A stretch of 64,000 nt of DNA from Cupriavidus necator A5-1 (lineage in GTDB: Bacteria > Pseudomonadota > Gammaproteobacteria > Burkholderiales > Burkholderiaceae): NCBI RefSeq assembly GCF_000744095.1, contig NZ_JQLI01000008.1, forward strand, positions 1,798,001 through 1,862,000, in the 5' to 3' direction. Shown here in pieces: positions 40,694 to 49,995 of this stretch. The stretch's first letter is position 1. The number at the start of each line of letters is the position of its first letter. The position numbers were made by a program, and so were the translations under genes. Under the pieces are notes generated by a model that did not search any database, was not told the origin of the DNA, and saw only the letters and a program-made list of their open reading frames with translations.

Positions 40694-43045
40694 TTAGCGC
40701 TTGAGCTTGGCGAAGGCCGCGGCCATCGCGCCCGCCGGCTCCGGCTCGCGGCGGCCGCCATTCAGGCCCTTGCCACTATTGCGTTGGCCACCACGATCGC
40801 CACGCTCGCCGCCGGCACGTGCCGTGGCCTGGCCCGGCTCGTCGTCCAGCCGCATCGACAGGCCGATACGGTTGCGCTTGACGTCGACCTCCATCACCTT
40901 GACCTTGACGATCTGGCCGGCCTTGACCACCTCGTGCGCGTCCTTGACGAACTTGTTCGACAGCGCCGAGATATGGACCAGCCCGTCCTGGTGCACGCCG
41001 ATATCGACAAACGCACCGAACGCCGCGACGTTGGTGACCACGCCTTCCAGCACCATGCCGGGCTGCAGGTCCTTCACGTCCTCCACGCCTTCCTGGAAGG
41101 TCGCGGTCTTGAACTCGGGACGCGGGTCGCGGCCCGGCTTTTCCAGTTCGGACAGGATGTCGCGCACGGTCGGCAGGCCGAACGACTCATCGGTGAACTT
41201 CTCCGGCGACAGGCCGCGCAGCGCGTCGCGGTTGCCCATCACGTCGCGCAGGCCCTTCTTGATGTGCTCCAGGATGCGCTGCACCACCGGATAGGCTTCC
41301 GGGTGCACCGAGGAGCGGTCCAGCGGGTTGTCGCCGTCGTTGATGCGCAGGAAGCCGGCGGCCTGCTCGAAGGTCTTGTCGCCCAGGCGCGGCACCTTCT
41401 TCAGCGTGTCGCGGTTGGGGAAGGCGCCGTTGGCGTCGCGGAATTCGACGATATTGCGCGCCAGCACCGAGTTCAGGCCCGACACGCGCGCCAGCAGCGG
41501 CGCCGAGGCGGTGTTGACGTCCACGCCCACCGCGTTCACGCAGTCCTCGACCACGGCGTCGAGCGCGCGCGCCAGTTCGCGCTGGTTGACGTCATGCTGG
41601 TACTGGCCCACGCCGATCGACTTGGGATCGATCTTGACCAGCTCGGCCAGCGGATCCTGCAGGCGGCGCGCGATCGACACGGCGCCGCGCAGCGACACGT
41701 CCAGGTCCGGGAATTCCTTGGCGGCCAGCTCCGAGGCGGAGTAGACCGAGGCGCCGGCCTCGCTGACCACGATCTTGGTCAGCTTGAGCTCGGGCATCTG
41801 TTTCATCAGGTCCTGCACCAGCTTGTCGGTCTCGCGGCTGGCGGTGCCGTTGCCGATCGACACCAGCGCCACGTTGTGCTGCTTGGCCAGCCGTGCCAGC
41901 GTGGCGAGCGAGCCGTTCCAGTCGCGGCGCGGCTCGTGCGGGTAGATGGTGGCGGTGTCCAGCAGCTTGCCGGTGCTGTCCACCACCGCGATCTTGCAGC
42001 CGGTGCGGATGCCGGGGTCGACGCCCATCACCGACTTGGGACCAGCCGGCGCGGCCAGCAGCAGTTCATGCAGGTTGCGGCCGAACACCTTGATGGCTTC
42101 GCCTTCAGCGGTTTCGCGCAGCTGCGTCAGCAGTTCGGTTTCCAGGTGCGGCTGCACCTTGACGCGCCAGCACCAGCGGCACACGTCGCCCAGCCACTTG
42201 TCGGCCGGGCGGCCCAGGTTCTGGATGCCGACGTGGCGCGCGATCATGCCTTCGCACGGGTGCGGCACCATCGCGTCCTGTTCTTCGCCCAGGCCCAGCT
42301 TGATCATCAGCACGCCCGCGTTGCGGCCACGGAACAGCGCCAGCGCGCGGTGCGAGGGCACGGTGCGGATGGTTTCGCTGTAGGCGTAGTAATCGCGGAA
42401 CTTCTCTTCCTCGGCGCTTTCCTTGCCCTCCATCACGGTGGAAGACACCACGCCGTTGTTCCACAGGTGCTCGCGCAGCTTGCCCAGCAGCTCGGCGGTC
42501 TCGCCGAACTGCTCGGACAGGATGTCGCGCGCGCCGTCCAGCGCGGCCTTGACGTCGGGCACGCCGCCGTCGGCGGTGGGGTTACCGTTGACGTACTTGG
42601 CGGCCTCGGCCTGCGGGTCGAGCGTGGGGTCGGCCAGCAGGGCCTGCGCCAGCGGCTCCAGCCCGCATTCGCGCGCGATCTGGGCGCGGGTGCGGCGCTT
42701 GGGCTTGTAGGGCAGGTAGAGGTCTTCCAGCGCCTGCTTGGTTTCGGCGGCCTCGATGGCGGCCTGCAGTTCGGGCGTGAGCTTGCCTTGCTCCTGGATC
42801 GACGCCAGGATGGCCGCGCGGCGGTCTTCCATGTCGCGCAGGTAGAGCAGGCGCTCTTCCAGGTTGCGCAGTTGCGTGTCATCCAGGTTGCCGGTCACTT
42901 CCTTGCGGTAGCGGGCGATGAAGGGGACGGTGGCGCCTTCGTCGAGCAGCGCCACGGCTGCCGCGACCTGGCGGGGCTGGACGGACAGCTCGGCCGCGAT
43001 GAGCGACACGATCTTTTGCGAGACGGATGCGGGCAGGTTGGACAT
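40694..43045 (-). CDS. tex: Tex-family RNA-binding transcription accessory protein
   Basis: A 783-residue Tex (YhgF) protein, close to the E. coli length of 773. Domains in order are the N-terminal HTH-like region ('QKIVSLIAAELSVQPRQVAA'), a YqgF/RNase H-like fold ('SVMGVDPGIRTGCKIAVVDS'), helix-hairpin-helix repeats ('VDVNTASAPLLARVSGLN') and a C-terminal S1 RNA-binding domain ('GVVTNVAAFGAFVDIGVHQD'). Tex binds nucleic acid and influences transcription and virulence genes in several bacteria. I place the start at 43045 (MSNLPASVSQ), where homology begins, although no good RBS is seen. An Arg/Gly-rich tail follows S1. Confidence 0.95.
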   Translation of the reverse strand: MSNLPASVSQKIVSLIAAELSVQPRQVAAAVALLDEGATVPFIARYRKEVTGNLDDTQLRNLEERLLYLRDMEDRRAAILASIQEQGKLTPELQAAIEAAETKQALEDLYLPYKPKRRTRAQIARECGLEPLAQALLADPTLDPQAEAAKYVNGNPTADGGVPDVKAALDGARDILSEQFGETAELLGKLREHLWNNGVVSSTVMEGKESAEEEKFRDYYAYSETIRTVPSHRALALFRGRNAGVLMIKLGLGEEQDAMVPHPCEGMIARHVGIQNLGRPADKWLGDVCRWCWRVKVQPHLETELLTQLRETAEGEAIKVFGRNLHELLLAAPAGPKSVMGVDPGIRTGCKIAVVDSTGKLLDTATIYPHEPRRDWNGSLATLARLAKQHNVALVSIGNGTASRETDKLVQDLMKQMPELKLTKIVVSEAGASVYSASELAAKEFPDLDVSLRGAVSIARRLQDPLAELVKIDPKSIGVGQYQHDVNQRELARALDAVVEDCVNAVGVDVNTASAPLLARVSGLNSVLARNIVEFRDANGAFPNRDTLKKVPRLGDKTFEQAAGFLRINDGDNPLDRSSVHPEAYPVVQRILEHIKKGLRDVMGNRDALRGLSPEKFTDESFGLPTVRDILSELEKPGRDPRPEFKTATFQEGVEDVKDLQPGMVLEGVVTNVAAFGAFVDIGVHQDGLVHISALSNKFVKDAHEVVKAGQIVKVKVMEVDVKRNRIGLSMRLDDEPGQATARAGGERGDRGGQRNSGKGLNGGRREPEPAGAMAAAFAKLKR

Positions 43046-43303
43046 CGGGAACGCGGTGGGAAACGCAGTCAGTCGAAAGCGGGGCATTTTGCCACAAGCG
43101 CGCGGGGGCTCATGACGCGGGTGCAGCATGAGGGTGCGGCATGCAGGTGCGGCGGACGACGCCGCGCGGCGTCGCCCGCACGTGCGATCCGCGCCGGAGC
43201 GCGCGCGGCCCGCACGCCGATGTGCCCCGCAATGTCCCCGCGCAGTGGCCCGAGGTGGCCGCGGAGGCAGGCCGGCACGTGGCCCGGATGTTAGAATCCC
43301 GTC

Positions 43304-44116
43304 ATGATCGTCAAGCCCCGTCCGGCCGCCGCCAAGGCCACATCGCCGGCCGCCTCCGAGGCGGCCATCCTGGCCATGCCCACACTCGCCCGAACCTTCC
43401 CGTCCCGTGCCGGCCGTATCGCCTTGCCCGCGCTGGTCGTGGCCGCCTGCGCCGCGCTGATGCCGGCAAGCGGGGCGCTTGCGCAGGCCTCGACCCCGGC
43501 CGCTGCGCCCGCCGCCGCCGGCGCCCGCGACTTCGCCGCCGAACGCAAGGCCATCGGCGATTCACGCGCCTGGACCAACTACCGCTTTGCCGCCGCCGAG
43601 CGCGAGTGCTACAGCAAGTTCTTCGTCACCCGCTGCATCGACCAGGCCAAGGAAATCCAGCGTGGGGAGCTGCACGTGCTGCGCACGCGCGAGCTGGAAG
43701 TGGGCGAGGCCGAGCGCGCGCACCGCGCCGCCGAGCGCGACCGGGAACAGGCGCTGCGCCGTGCCGAGTTCGAGGCCAGCCAGCCGAAGCGCGCCGCCAG
43801 CGAGCAGTCCAGCCGCCAGGCCTTCGATAAGAAGCAGCAGGAGCAGCAACTGCGCGATGCGCAACGCCAGGGCGAAGCGCCGCAGCGTGCCGCCAATGCG
43901 CAGGCATACCAGCAAAAGCAGTCCGACTTCGACGCCCGCATGAAAGAGGCGCAGCAGAAGGGCGCCGAGCAGGCCCAGCAGCGCCAGGAGAACGTCAAGG
44001 CGTACGAGGCCAAGCAGCGCGAGCTGGAACAGCGCCAGAAGGAGCTGGAAGAGCGTCGCGCCAAGGCGAAGGAGCAGCAGAGCCCGGCGTCGGCACCGCG
44101 CCCGTTCGGCTTCTGA
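43304..44116 (+). CDS. Exported coiled-coil protein, unknown function
   Basis: A 270-residue protein. A hydrophobic segment about residues 38-60 ('GRIALPALVVAACAALMPAS' followed by GALAQA) is a signal peptide or anchor; the real start may be the ATG at 43376. 'NYRFAAAERECYSKFFVTRC' carries two cysteines, and the rest (about 110-260) is a charged Glu/Gln/Lys/Arg/Ala coiled coil. I recognise no family. It is followed by a DUF465 gene 34 bp downstream on the same strand. Confidence 0.65.
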   Translation: MIVKPRPAAAKATSPAASEAAILAMPTLARTFPSRAGRIALPALVVAACAALMPASGALAQASTPAAAPAAAGARDFAAERKAIGDSRAWTNYRFAAAERECYSKFFVTRCIDQAKEIQRGELHVLRTRELEVGEAERAHRAAERDREQALRRAEFEASQPKRAASEQSSRQAFDKKQQEQQLRDAQRQGEAPQRAANAQAYQQKQSDFDARMKEAQQKGAEQAQQRQENVKAYEAKQRELEQRQKELEERRAKAKEQQSPASAPRPFGF

Positions 44117-44150
44117 GGCGGCGGTACGTGACGGCGCACCGGAGGCGCAT

Positions 44151-44354
44151 ATGGACAGCAACCTGAACACCCTCGAGCGGCGCATCATGGAATTGCAGAT
44201 CGAGCACCGCGACCTAGACTTCCTGATCGACCGGCTGGCCAGCGACGCAGTCCATGACGAACTGCAGCTGCGCCGGCTGAAGAAGCGCCGGCTCAAGCTG
44301 AAGGACGCCATCACGCTGCTGCAGCTGCAGCTCGAACCCGACGTGCCGGCCTGA
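44151..44354 (+). CDS. DUF465 (YdcH-like) small protein
   Basis: A 67-residue protein beginning MDSNLNTLERRIMELQIEHR. It matches the DUF465 pattern: an N-terminal L-x-x-E-H-x-x-L-D helix, 'DFLIDRLASDA', and a basic C-terminal helix 'LQLRRLKKRRLKLKDAI'. It should form a short antiparallel coiled-coil hairpin. Function unknown. RBS GGAGGCGCAT precedes the ATG. Confidence 0.8.
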   Translation: MDSNLNTLERRIMELQIEHRDLDFLIDRLASDAVHDELQLRRLKKRRLKLKDAITLLQLQLEPDVPA

Positions 44355-44422
44355 GCGCGCCGCGCTCGCCGTACCGACCGCCGCCGGCCTGGTCCGGCGG
44401 CCTACATAATTCCCCCCAAGCC

Positions 44423-46597
44423 TTGTCCGACCTTCCCGATTCCCCTGAGCTGTCCGATGCCGCCGAAGTGACCGGCGCGGAGGCGCCCGCACACGCCGCG
44501 CCCGCCGATGCCACTGCCAGCCGCGGCGCCGAGCTTGCCACCATCTTTGCCGACACCGGCACGCTGGCGCAGGCCATCCCCGGCTACCGCCCGCGCGCCT
44601 CGCAGCACAAGATGGCCGAGGCCGTCGCCGGCGCGATCGCGGAGAACGACACCGTGATCGTCGAGGCCGGCACCGGCACCGGCAAGACCTACGCCTACCT
44701 GGTGCCGGCAATGCTGTGGGGCGGCAAGGTGATCCTCTCCACCGGCACCAAGAACCTGCAGGACCAGCTGTTCCTGCGCGACATCCCCACGGTGCGCCAT
44801 GCGCTGAATGTGCCGGTGTCGGTGGCGCTGCTCAAGGGCCGCGCCAACTACGTCTGCCACTACCACCTGGAACGCGCGCAGGCCAACGGACGCCTGGCGT
44901 CGCGCCAGGATGCGGCGTGGCTGCGGGATATCGGCCGCTTCGTCAAGGAAACCTCGACCGGCGACAAGGCCGAGCTGGCGTCGGTGCCGGAGAACGCGCC
45001 GGTCTGGCAGATGGTGACGTCCACGCGCGACAACTGCCTGGGCTCGGAATGCCCGTTTTACAAGGACTGCTTCGTGATGCGCGCGCGCAAGGAAGCGCAG
45101 CAGGCCGACGTGGTGGTGGTCAACCACCACCTGTTCTTTGCCGACGTGGTGCTGCGCGATACCGGCATGGCGGAACTGCTGCCGGCGGCCAACACCGTGA
45201 TCTTCGATGAAGCCCACCAGCTGCCCGAGACCGCCACGCTGTTCTTCGGCGAGACGCTGTCGACCAGCCAGCTGCTCGAGCTTGCGCGCGATACCGTGGC
45301 CGAGGGCCTGTCGCATGCGCGCGATGCGGTGGATTGGGTACAGCTTGGCGCGCCGCTGGAACGCGCCGCACGCGACCTGCGCCTTGCCTTCAACAAGGAC
45401 AATGCACGCCTGGCGCTGGGCCAGATCGAGGCCGACCGCCGCATCGCCGAGCCCTTCAACGAAACGCTGGATGCGCTGGACGAGGCGCTGTCAGACTTCG
45501 TCGAGATGCTGGAGAGCCAGGCCGAGCGCGCCGAGTCGCTGCAGCAATGCCACCGCCGTGCGCTGGAACTGGCCAACAAACTCGCTGCGTGGCGCAGCGA
45601 AGCCGCGGCCGCCCCGGCACCGCAAGCGGCCGAGGGGGAGGGTGAGGCCGCGGCAGTCCCTGCGGTCCCCGCCGGACCCGAGACGGTGCGCTGGGTCGAG
45701 GTGTTCTCGCATACCGTGCAGCTGCACCGCACGCCGCTGTCGATCGCGCCGATCTTCACGCGCCAGCGCGACGGCCAGCCGCGCGCATGGGTCTTTACCT
45801 CGGCCACGCTGTCGGTGAAGGGCAATTTCACCCACTACGCCGCGCAGCTCGGGCTCGACAAGGACCGCTCGCTGACGCTGCCCAGCCCCTTCGACTATGC
45901 GAAGCAGGGCCTGCTGTACGTGCCGCGCGACATGCCGCCGCCGCAATCGCCGCAGTTCACCGATGCAGTGGTGCAGGCCGCGCTGCCGCTGATCGAGGCC
46001 GCCGGCGGGCGCACCTTCCTGCTGTGCACGACGCTGCGCGCGGTGCAGCGCGCGTCGGACTTGCTCTACGACGCCTTTGCCGAGCGCGGCCTGAACCTGC
46101 CGCTGCTGGTGCAGGGCCAGGCCAGCCGCACTGAACTGCTGGATCGCTTCCGCGAGCTGGGCAATGCCGTGCTGGTCGGCAGCCAGAGCTTCTGGGAGGG
46201 CGTGGACGTGCGCGGCGAGGCATTGTCGCTGGTGATCATCGACAAGCTGCCGTTCGCGCCGCCTGACGACCCGGTGCTGGCCGCGCGCATGGAAGTGCTG
46301 CAGAAGAAGGGCCTGAGCCCGTTCGCCGTGCACCAGCTGCCGCACGCGGTGATCACGCTCAAGCAGGGCGCGGGGCGGCTGATCCGCTCCGAGTCCGATC
46401 GCGGCGTACTGGCTATCTTCGATACGCGGCTGGTGGAAAAGCCTTATGGCCGCCAGATCTGGCAGAGCCTGCCGCCGTTCACGCGCACGCGCGAAGCGGC
46501 GACGGTGGTGCGTTTCCTGGAATCGTTGCGCGGGGCGGAGACGGCCCGGGCCGGTGCCGAGACTGAAACCGGCGGCGAGGACGCGCCAGAGGAATGA
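44423..46597 (+). CDS. DinG/YoaA-family ATP-dependent DNA helicase (XPD-like)
   Basis: A 724-residue superfamily 2 helicase, 5'-to-3' type. Walker A is 'VIVEAGTGTGKTYAYLVPAM'; the DEAH box is 'TVIFDEAHQLPETATLF'. Iron-sulfur cluster cysteines include 'NYVCHYHLE' and 'CLGSECPFYKDCF'. Motif V/VI: 'VGSQSFWEGVDVRGEALSLV' and 'LKQGAGRLIRSESDRGVLAI'. It probably unwinds R-loops or forked DNA during repair. The start is apparently a TTG at 44423; no in-frame ATG exists before conserved sequence begins. Confidence 0.92.
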   Translation: MSDLPDSPELSDAAEVTGAEAPAHAAPADATASRGAELATIFADTGTLAQAIPGYRPRASQHKMAEAVAGAIAENDTVIVEAGTGTGKTYAYLVPAMLWGGKVILSTGTKNLQDQLFLRDIPTVRHALNVPVSVALLKGRANYVCHYHLERAQANGRLASRQDAAWLRDIGRFVKETSTGDKAELASVPENAPVWQMVTSTRDNCLGSECPFYKDCFVMRARKEAQQADVVVVNHHLFFADVVLRDTGMAELLPAANTVIFDEAHQLPETATLFFGETLSTSQLLELARDTVAEGLSHARDAVDWVQLGAPLERAARDLRLAFNKDNARLALGQIEADRRIAEPFNETLDALDEALSDFVEMLESQAERAESLQQCHRRALELANKLAAWRSEAAAAPAPQAAEGEGEAAAVPAVPAGPETVRWVEVFSHTVQLHRTPLSIAPIFTRQRDGQPRAWVFTSATLSVKGNFTHYAAQLGLDKDRSLTLPSPFDYAKQGLLYVPRDMPPPQSPQFTDAVVQAALPLIEAAGGRTFLLCTTLRAVQRASDLLYDAFAERGLNLPLLVQGQASRTELLDRFRELGNAVLVGSQSFWEGVDVRGEALSLVIIDKLPFAPPDDPVLAARMEVLQKKGLSPFAVHQLPHAVITLKQGAGRLIRSESDRGVLAIFDTRLVEKPYGRQIWQSLPPFTRTREAATVVRFLESLRGAETARAGAETETGGEDAPEE

Positions 46598-46630
46598 CGG
46601 CTTTGGCGTCCTGAGGGCGAGTCACAAACA

Positions 46631-46663
46631 AAAACGGGACGGTCTTGCGACACGTCCCGTTTT
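46631..46663. terminator. Bidirectional terminator between the helicase gene and bamD
   Basis: AAAACGGGACG (46631-46641) pairs with CGTCCCGTTTT (46653-46663), followed by more Ts on the plus strand; the A-run gives a T-tract on the minus strand. It separates convergent genes. Confidence 0.9.
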
Positions 46664-46687
46664 TTCATGGCCACTGGCCGGCAAGCC

Positions 46688-47503
46688 TCAGAAGACTTCC
46701 CACCAGGACTTGTCCTTGCGGCGCTCGCCATACTTGATGAAGTCGCTGTTGGGGAAATTGTGCTCCATCACGCGGGCGGTATCGTCGCGCAGGTCTTTCA
46801 TGCCCATCGCGTCATACGAGCGGATCATGATGTACAGCGCTTCTTCGTTGGCCGGTGCACCGTCGTATTCCTTGAGCGACTGCTGGGCGCGGTTGACCGC
46901 AGCCAGGTAGGCACCGCGCTTGTAGTAGTAACGCGCGGCATGAACCTCGTGCTGGGCCAGCGAGTTGACGATGTACTGCATGCGCAGCGTGGCGTCAGGC
47001 GTGTACTTGCTGTCCGGGTATTTCGTGATCAGCGTGTTGAACGCGTCGTAGGCGGCACGCGCGGCCTTGGGGTCGCGCTCACTCAGGTCCTGGCCGGAGA
47101 AGCGGCCCAGCCAGCCCAGGTTGTCGTTGAAGTTGATCAGGCCCTTCAGGTAGTAGGCGTAATCGATATTGGGGTGGTTCGGGTGCAGCTGGATAAAGCG
47201 GTCGATGGCTGCCAACGCCGCCGCGGTCTCGCCGTCCTTGTAGTTGGCGTAGGCGGTATCAATCTGTGCCTGCTGCGCGTAGCGGCCGAACGGATAGCGG
47301 CCCTCGAGCTTTTCATACAGCTTGACGGCGCGCGTGTAGTCGCCGCCATCCAGTGCGTCCTTGGCTTCCGAATATAATTTGTTGGCCGACCAGCCAGCGG
47401 TTTCGTCGGGCTGGTCAGCTAGCAGGCCGCATGCTGACAGCATGACGCAGCCGCCTGCGAGCAGAACCGCTCCAATTGTCGTGCGCCAGCGCGCGCGTTT
47501 CAT
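46688..47503 (-). CDS. bamD: Outer membrane assembly lipoprotein BamD
   Basis: A 271-residue lipoprotein of the BAM complex that helps insert beta-barrel proteins. The signal peptide ends in a lipobox with Cys25 (MLSAC). The mature part has TPR-like repeats: 'KLYEKLEGRYPFGRYAQQAQ', 'AIDRFIQLHPNHPNIDYAYY', 'YDAFNTLITKYPDSKYTPDA'. I chose the ATG at 47503 (MKRARWRTTIG), which gives a normal signal peptide; an ATG at 47518 adds five residues. Its start is only 32 bp from the divergent rluD start, so promoters must overlap coding sequence. Confidence 0.95.
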   Translation of the reverse strand: MKRARWRTTIGAVLLAGGCVMLSACGLLADQPDETAGWSANKLYSEAKDALDGGDYTRAVKLYEKLEGRYPFGRYAQQAQIDTAYANYKDGETAAALAAIDRFIQLHPNHPNIDYAYYLKGLINFNDNLGWLGRFSGQDLSERDPKAARAAYDAFNTLITKYPDSKYTPDATLRMQYIVNSLAQHEVHAARYYYKRGAYLAAVNRAQQSLKEYDGAPANEEALYIMIRSYDAMGMKDLRDDTARVMEHNFPNSDFIKYGERRKDKSWWEVF

Positions 47504-47535
47504 GCTCTGCAATTGCATGGGCAATCGTATCCCGG

Positions 47536-48798
47536 ATGAAGAAAAATAGCGTCAAGCATTATAGCCCAAGCCCCCAGCCCCAAGCCGACCCGGCAGATGG
47601 CGTGGGAGGACTCCCCCCGGAAAGGGTGCGCGCCGCCGCGTCCCTGGCCGATTCCGAGGAATTCGAAGACCTCTCCGAAGGCGCGCCGGCGGGTGCCGCG
47701 CCTGGCGCCGAAGCGGGCGTGACCCTGTCGCTGGAGGTGGACAGTGCCGCGCATGGCGAGCGGCTCGATAAATTGCTGGCGCGTCACTTCAGCGAGTTTT
47801 CGCGCAGCCGCCTGCAGCAGTGGATCGAAAGCGGCGCCGTGCGCGTCGACGGCCAGGTGCGCCGGCCGCGCGATGCGGTGCAGATGGGCAACCGCATCGA
47901 GGTGCGGCCGCAGGCCGCGCCGGAATCGTCGGCCTTTGCGCCCGAAGACGTGCCGCTGGACGTGGTCTATGAAGACGACACGCTGCTGGTGATCAACAAG
48001 CCCGCCGGGCTGGTGGTGCATCCCGCCGCCGGCAACTGGAGCGGCACCGTGCTCAACGGGCTGCTGCACCGCGACCCCGCCGCCACGGCGCTGCCGCGCG
48101 CGGGCATCGTGCACCGGCTCGACAAGGAGACTTCCGGCCTGATGGTGGTGGCGCGCTCGCTGACCGCGCAGACCGACCTGGTGCGCCAGCTGCAGGCGCG
48201 CACGGTCAAGCGCACGTATATCGCGCTGGTGTGGGGCCGCACCTATGACGAAGGCACCATCGACGCGCCGATCGGGCGCGACCCACGCGAGCGCACGCGG
48301 ATGGCGATCGTGCATACCGCCAGCGGCAAGCCCTCGCGCACGCATTTCCGCACGCTGGCCACGGTGCCGCTGGGGCGCGGTTTCGTGTCGATGGTGATGT
48401 GCAAGCTCGAGACCGGGCGCACGCACCAGATCCGCGTGCACTTCGAATCGATCGGCCATCCGCTGGTGGGTGACCCGGTCTACTTCCGCGCCACGCAGCG
48501 CGGCCAGCGCCCGGCGATCCGCGTGCCGCTGCCGGTGCCCTACGAGCGCCAGGCGTTGCATGCGTACAAGCTCGGCCTGGTGCATCCGGCCACCGGCCGG
48601 CACATGTCGTGGACGGCGCAGCCGCCCGACGACCTGCAGGCGCTGATCGACGCGTTGGACTTTGAAAGCGCGCAGGCGGAGGATGAGGACGAAGCCTGGG
48701 ACGAGGTATGGGAAGGCGGCGAGGCCCACTGGGAATATGCTGGCGGTGGCGCCGGCGAGGATGACGACAGTGACGACGAAGACGATGAGCGCGCCTGA
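47536..48798 (+). CDS. rluD: 23S rRNA pseudouridine synthase RluD
   Basis: A 420-residue enzyme that isomerises uridines in helix 69 of 23S rRNA (1911, 1915, 1917 in E. coli). An N-terminal S4 domain ('ERLDKLLARHFSEFSRSRLQ') is followed by the catalytic domain with Asp in 'GIVHRLDKETSGLMVVAR' and 'LETGRTHQIRVHFESIGHPL'. Compared with E. coli RluD it has about 60 extra N-terminal residues and a very acidic C-terminal tail (Asp/Glu rich, about 40 residues). The extra N-terminus makes the true start uncertain. It overlaps pgeF by 14 bp. Confidence 0.94.
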   Translation: MKKNSVKHYSPSPQPQADPADGVGGLPPERVRAAASLADSEEFEDLSEGAPAGAAPGAEAGVTLSLEVDSAAHGERLDKLLARHFSEFSRSRLQQWIESGAVRVDGQVRRPRDAVQMGNRIEVRPQAAPESSAFAPEDVPLDVVYEDDTLLVINKPAGLVVHPAAGNWSGTVLNGLLHRDPAATALPRAGIVHRLDKETSGLMVVARSLTAQTDLVRQLQARTVKRTYIALVWGRTYDEGTIDAPIGRDPRERTRMAIVHTASGKPSRTHFRTLATVPLGRGFVSMVMCKLETGRTHQIRVHFESIGHPLVGDPVYFRATQRGQRPAIRVPLPVPYERQALHAYKLGLVHPATGRHMSWTAQPPDDLQALIDALDFESAQAEDEDEAWDEVWEGGEAHWEYAGGGAGEDDDSDDEDDERA

Positions 48799-49585
48799 TC
48801 CCGCCTGGCGGGTTCCTGACTGGCCCGCGCCGGCGCGCGTGCGCGCGCTGTCGACCACGCGCCAGGGCGGCGTCAGCAAGGGGCCGTACGGCCTTGCCGG
48901 CGGTGCTCCGGGCGGCCTCAACCTCGGCACCCATGTCGGCGACGATCCGGCCGACGTGGCCCGCAATCGCGAACGGCTGGCCGCGCAACTGCCGACCATG
49001 CCCCAATGGCTCGAGCAGGTCCATGGCTGCGCGGTGGCGACGGTCGACCATGTCGCGGGGCCGGACGATCCTGTGCCGCAGGCCGATGCCAGCCTGGCGG
49101 TAGCGCCGGGGCACGTCTGCGCCGTGATGACGGCGGACTGCCTGCCCGTGCTCCTGTGCGATGCGCAGGGGATCGTAGTGGGTGCCGCGCACGCGGGCTG
49201 GCGCGGCCTGTGCCACGGCGTGATCGAGGCCACGCTGGCGCGCATGCAGGCCGCTGCAGGAAGCGGTGATACGCGCTGGCTGGCCTGGCTCGGGCCAGCT
49301 ATCGGCCCGGATGCCTTCGAGGTCGGGGCTGAAGTGCGCGATGCCTTCCTCGCGCAGGCGCGCCCCAATGAACAGGCCGCAGTGGCGGCTGCTTTCCGCG
49401 CCGGAGCGCCCGGCAAATATCTGGCCGACATCTATGCGCTCGCACGCACGCGGCTGGCGCGTGCCGGCTGTGCCGACGTCTACGGCGGCGACGCCTGCAC
49501 CGTGGCCGATGCGGAACGCTTCTACTCGTACCGCCGCGACGGCGTGACCGGCCGCATGGCGAGCCTGGTCTGGCTCGCGGACTGA
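48785..49585 (+). CDS. pgeF: Peptidoglycan editing factor PgeF (YfiH, laccase-domain)
   Basis: A 266-residue DUF152 protein that removes misincorporated amino acids from peptidoglycan precursors in E. coli; the family was earlier called polyphenol oxidase. Metal-site residues appear in 'QVHGCAVATVDHV', 'MTADCLPVLLCDAQGIVVGA' and 'AHAGWRGLCHGVIEATLARM'. The ATG at 48785 lies inside the end of rluD, an arrangement seen in many proteobacteria, so translation is coupled. Confidence 0.92.
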   Translation: MSAPDPAWRVPDWPAPARVRALSTTRQGGVSKGPYGLAGGAPGGLNLGTHVGDDPADVARNRERLAAQLPTMPQWLEQVHGCAVATVDHVAGPDDPVPQADASLAVAPGHVCAVMTADCLPVLLCDAQGIVVGAAHAGWRGLCHGVIEATLARMQAAAGSGDTRWLAWLGPAIGPDAFEVGAEVRDAFLAQARPNEQAAVAAAFRAGAPGKYLADIYALARTRLARAGCADVYGGDACTVADAERFYSYRRDGVTGRMASLVWLAD

Positions 49586-49598
49586 TCCGGGCCCTTTC

Positions 49599-49859
49599 TC
49601 AGTCGTCCTTGCCCTTGGCCGCGCCGTCCGCTTGTGGCGGCGTGGAGTCGCTGGCCTCGGCCGCTGCACCTGCCGCGGCCTGCGCGCGCTCGGCAGCGGC
49701 CTTGCGCCGCCGCCGGCCCGGCGTGCCCATGATGTAGAGCACCAGCGCCACCGGCGCCATGCCATACATCAGGAAGGTGGCAATTCCCGCCACCACGTTG
49801 TGCTCGGTGATCGCCATCATCAGCGCCACGTAGAGCCAGCCAATGGCCACGATGTACAT
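49599..49859 (-). CDS. Small inner-membrane protein, unknown function
   Basis: An 86-residue protein with two transmembrane helices ('MYIVAIGWLYVALMMAI' and 'VAGIATFLMYGMAPVALVLY') followed by a basic patch and a hydrophilic Ala/Asp tail. The ATG at 49859 is preceded by AAGGA. It lies convergent to pgeF and divergent from phaC. No family recognised. Confidence 0.75.
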   Translation of the reverse strand: MYIVAIGWLYVALMMAITEHNVVAGIATFLMYGMAPVALVLYIMGTPGRRRRKAAAERAQAAAGAAAEASDSTPPQADGAAKGKDD

Positions 49860-49965
49860 CAGAATTTCATCCTTCTCGCTTATGCTCGACGGCCCTGGCA
49901 GATGTGCGCGCGGCATACCGTCCGGTAGGTCGGCGAGCGCATTCGGTGCGGGGCGGATTCCCGCA

Positions 49966-49995
49966 TTGACATTGCGTACGTTGCAAGGCAACAAT
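49966..49995 (+). promoter_or_regulatory. phaCAB promoter
   Basis: TTGACA (49966-49971), an 18-bp spacer and AACAAT (49990-49995) match, by memory, the mapped C. necator H16 phaC1 promoter, with a consensus -35 and a poor -10. Transcription would start near 50002, giving an untranslated leader of about 315 nt. The 457-bp gap 49860-50316 otherwise holds no gene. Confidence 0.85.

Noticed and set aside
40784..43294. Open frame of 836 codons on the plus strand opposite tex
   Set aside because: Mirror frame of a certain gene with no recognisable motif or ribosome-binding site.
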